Shown here in pieces: positions 61,441-64,000 of a stretch of DNA of 64,000 bases (position 1 is its first letter; each line of letters opens with the position of its first letter). The notes below the pieces were generated by a model that did no database searches, was not told the DNA's origin, and saw only the letters and a list, made by a program, of their open reading frames with translations. The stretch is from contig NC_079877.1 of assembly GCF_029227915.1 (NCBI RefSeq), forward strand, positions 36,669,851 to 36,733,850, written 5' to 3'. The stretch is from Hydractinia symbiolongicarpus (taxonomy: Eukaryota > Cnidaria > Hydrozoa > Anthoathecata > Hydractiniidae). Made by a program: the position numbers and the translations under genes.

Positions 61441-64000
61441 CAAGCCCGGGATTTACGGGAAATCGCGCGTTTTGGTTTGCCGGTGATTAAACTTCTTTTA
61501 TTCAGCGTCCCATCAAAAATTAAAACATTTTTGAAAACTACAAGTCTCATGCGTTTTAGTGGTGAAAAAATAATTTAAAAAATCGTTCGGGAAATGAGTT
61601 TACTCCCTGGGTAGTTTCTTTGTATACTTTTGACTATACGGGCCGAGTCCGGGATTTACGGGAAATCGCGGGTTTTCGTTTGCCAGCGATTAAACTTCTT
61701 TTATTCCGCGTCTCATCAAAAATGAAAACATTTTTGAAAACTACAAGTCTTATGCGTTTTAGTGGTGAAAAGATAATTTAAAAAATCGTTCTGGAAATGA
61801 GTTTACTCACAGGGTACTTTCTTTGTATATATTCGACTATACCGAGTCTGGGATTTACGGGAAATAGCGGGTTTTCGTTTGCCGGCGATTAAACTTCTTT
61901 TATTCAGCGTCTCATCAAAAATGAAAACAATTTTGAAAACTACAATTCTCATGCGTTTTAGTGGTGAAAAGATAATATAAAAAATCGTTCTGGAAATGAG
62001 TTTACTCACAGGGTACTTTCTTTGTATATATTCGACTATACGGGCCAAGCCCGGGATTTACGGGAAATCGCGCGTTTTGGTTTGCCGGTGATTAAACTTC
62101 TTTTATTCAGCGTCCCATCAAAAATTAAAACATTTTTGAAAACTACAAGTCTCATGCGTTTTAGTGGTGAAAAAATAATTTAAAAAATCGTTCGGGAAAT
62201 GAGTTTACTCCCTGGGTAGTTTCTTTGTATACTTTTGACTATACGGGCCGAGTCCGGGATTTACGGGAAATCGCGGGTTTTCGTTTGCCAGCGATTAAAC
62301 TTCTTTTATTCCGCGTCTCATCAAAAATGAAAACATTTTTGAAAACTACAAGTCTTATGCGTTTTAGTGGTGAAAAGATAATTTAAAAAATCGTTCTGGA
62401 AATGAGTTTACTCACAGGGTACTTTCTTTGTATATATTCGACTATACGGGCCAAGCCCGGGATTTACGGGAAATCGCGCGTTTTGGTTTGCCGGCGATTA
62501 AACTTCTTTTATTCAGCGTCCCATCAAAAATTAAAACATTTTTGAAAACTACAAGTCTCATGCGTTTTAGTGGTGAAAAAATAATTTAAAAAATCGTTCG
62601 GGAAATGAGTTTACTCCCTGGGTAGTTTCTTTGTATACTTTTGACTATACGGGCCGAGTCCGGGATTTACGGGAAATCGCGGGTTTTCGTTTGCCAGCGA
62701 TTAAACTTCTTTTATTCCGCGTCTCATCAAAAATGAAAACATTTTTGAAAACTACAAGTCTCATGCGTTTTAGTGGTGAAAAGATAATTTAAAAAATCGT
62801 TCTGGAAATGAGTTTACTCACAGGGTACTTTCTTTGTATATATTCGACTATACGGGCCAAGCCCGGGATTTACGGGAAATCGCGCGTTTTCGTTTGCCGG
62901 CGATTAAACTTCTTTTATTCAGCGTCCCATCAAAAATTAAAACATTTTTGAAAACTACAAGTCTCATGCCTTCTAGTGGTGAAAAAATAATTTAAAAAAA
63001 CGTTCGGGAAATTAGTTTACTCCCTGGGTACTTTCTTTGTATACATTTGACTATACGGGCCTAGCTCGGGATATACGGAAAATCGCTAGTTTTCGTTTGC
63101 CGGCGATTAAACCTCTTTCATTAGGCGTCTCATCAAAAATGAAAACATTTTTGAAAACTACAAGTCTCATGCGTTTTAGTGGCGAAAAAATAATTTAAAA
63201 AATCGTTCTGGAAAAGAGTTTACTCCCTGAGTACTTTCTTTGTATACTTTTGACTATACGAGCCGAGTCCGGGATTTACGGGAAATCGTTGTTTTTCGTT
63301 TGCCGGCGATTAAACTTCTTTTATTCAGCGTCTCATCAAAAATGAAAACATTTTTGAAAACTACAAGTCTTATGCCCTTTAGTGGTGAAAAAATAATTTA
63401 AAAAAATCGTTCGGGAAATGAGTTTACTCCCTGGGTAGTTTCTTTGTATACTTTTGACTATACGGGCCGAGTCCGGGATTTACGGGAAATCGCGAGTTTT
63501 CGTTTGCCAGCGATTAAACTTCTTTTATTCCGCGTCTTATCAAAAATGAAAACATTTTTGAAAACTACAAGTCTCATGCGTTTTAGTGGTGAAAAGATAA
63601 TTTAAAAAATCGTTCTGGAAATGAGTTTACTCACAGGGTACTTTCTTTGTATATATATTCGACTATACGGGCCAAGCCCGGGATTTACGGCAAACCGCGC
63701 GTTTTCGTTTGCCGGCGATTAAACTTCTTTTATTCAGCGTCCCATCAAAAATTAAAACATTTTTGAAAACTACAAGTCTCATGCGTTTTAGTGGTGAAAA
63801 AATAATTTAAAAAATCGTTCGGGAAATGAGTTTACTCCCTAGATACTTTCTTTGTATACTTTTGGCTATACGGGCCGAGTCCGGGATTTACGGGAATTCG
63901 CGGGTTTTCGTTTGCCGGCGATTAAACTTCTTTTATTCAGCGTCTCATCAAAAATGAAAACATTTTTGAAAACTACAAGTCTCATGCGTTTTAGTGGTGA
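61441..64000. repeat. Sub-block L: dimers, then partial third copy of the 3243-bp unit
   Basis: The block starts with 406-bp dimer units; one monomer has a 4-bp deletion (ACTATACCGAGTC, about 61836-61850). From about 62.1 kb the order follows copy 2 of the 16-mer at an offset of about 4254 bp: ATGCCTTCTAG at 62965 against 58711, type 4 at 63060 against 58806, and the extended TATATATATTCG site near 63650 against 59398. The window ends inside this copy. The offset exceeds 3243 bp by about five monomers, matching the divergent and dimer material inserted before it. Confidence 0.82.

Larger units (their letters stand above)
1..64000. repeat. 203-bp tandem satellite array (about 316 monomers)
   Basis: The sequence is a continuous head-to-tail array of one 203-bp monomer, all in one orientation. 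The landmark GCGTCTC(ATC) is seen at 11, 214 and so on every 203 bp up to 63940. The observed span is about 219 bp shorter than 316 x 203, which the visible indels account for (one 137-bp deletion, several 10-bp deletions, one 19-bp insertion and many single-base changes). Monomers differ at a limited set of recurring sites. There is no inversion, transposon insertion or unique sequence. Such arrays typically form centromeric, pericentromeric or other constitutive heterochromatin; that location is inferred. I do not recognise the family. Confidence 0.98.

Noticed and set aside
1-64000. CRISPR array
   Set aside because: The repeat is contiguous at 203 bp, with no unique spacers between short repeats and no cas genes.
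1-64000. rDNA spacer, tRNA-derived SINE or 5S array
   Set aside because: I see no rRNA or 5S sequence, no convincing Pol III A/B box pair, no SINE A-tail or target-site duplication, and no change of orientation as dispersed elements would show.
1-64000. Transposon, LTR or insertion sequence within the array
   Set aside because: Reading through the window, every stretch aligns to the 203-bp monomer. Length changes are all explained by small indels or the 137-bp deletion.
1-64000. Telomeric repeat or simple-sequence microsatellite
   Set aside because: No TTAGG/TTAGGG-type runs; the only short tandem variation is the TA expansion at one site in the monomer.

Overview
The whole 64 kb window is one uninterrupted tandem satellite DNA array. 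I see no gene, no RNA gene, no mobile element and no unique flanking sequence. The repeat unit is 203 bp: the GCGTCTC landmark recurs from position 11 to position 63940. Allowing for the indels listed below, that is about 316 head-to-tail monomers, all in the same orientation. A hand count on a consensus-like monomer gives about 38% GC, with an AT-rich left half and a GC- and CpG-rich right half.

The organism is a eukaryote with large blocks of satellite heterochromatin, most likely centromeric or pericentromeric, read through by long-read assembly. I do not recognise the satellite and cannot name the species. The consensus carries about 12 CpG where base composition predicts about 7. This is unlike heavily CpG-methylated vertebrate or plant satellites, and favours an insect or another lineage with little germline CpG methylation; this is inference.

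Monomers fall into linked-variant subfamilies. Type 1 reads CCAAGCACGGG with ACTCGAC; type 2 reads CCAAGCCCGGG with ATTCGAC; type 3 reads CCGAGTCCGGG, usually with TTTTGAC. A fourth divergent type, CCTAGCTCGGG, appears only right of 45.9 kb. Blocks of monomers are copied as higher-order repeats (HORs) whose period changes along the window. From left to right: mixed with a 6-mer register (0-6.2 kb); 4-mer of 812 bp (6.2-7.8 kb); 7-mer of 1421 bp (7.8-9.9 kb); a 5- to 16-mer family marked by a 10-bp deletion (9.9-23.5 kb); 11/12-mer of about 2.23-2.43 kb (23.5-35.6 kb); 4/8-mer of 812/1624 bp (35.6-42.2 kb); 6-mer of 1218 bp (42.2-44.7 kb); 22-mer and 20-mer of about 4466 and 4060 bp (43.9-52.5 kb); 406-bp dimers (52.5-54.2 kb); 16-mer of 3243 bp in two near-identical copies (54.2-60.7 kb); a short divergent stretch; then dimers and a partial third copy of the 3243-bp unit to the end.

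Each monomer also carries structure: a 22-bp AT-rich palindrome with 9-bp arms, a 28-bp GC-rich imperfect dyad, and in type 2 monomers a near match to the CENP-B box that is one base short. The short open frames are by-products of a 203-bp period with few stops; nearly all start at TTG, and none looks like a gene.
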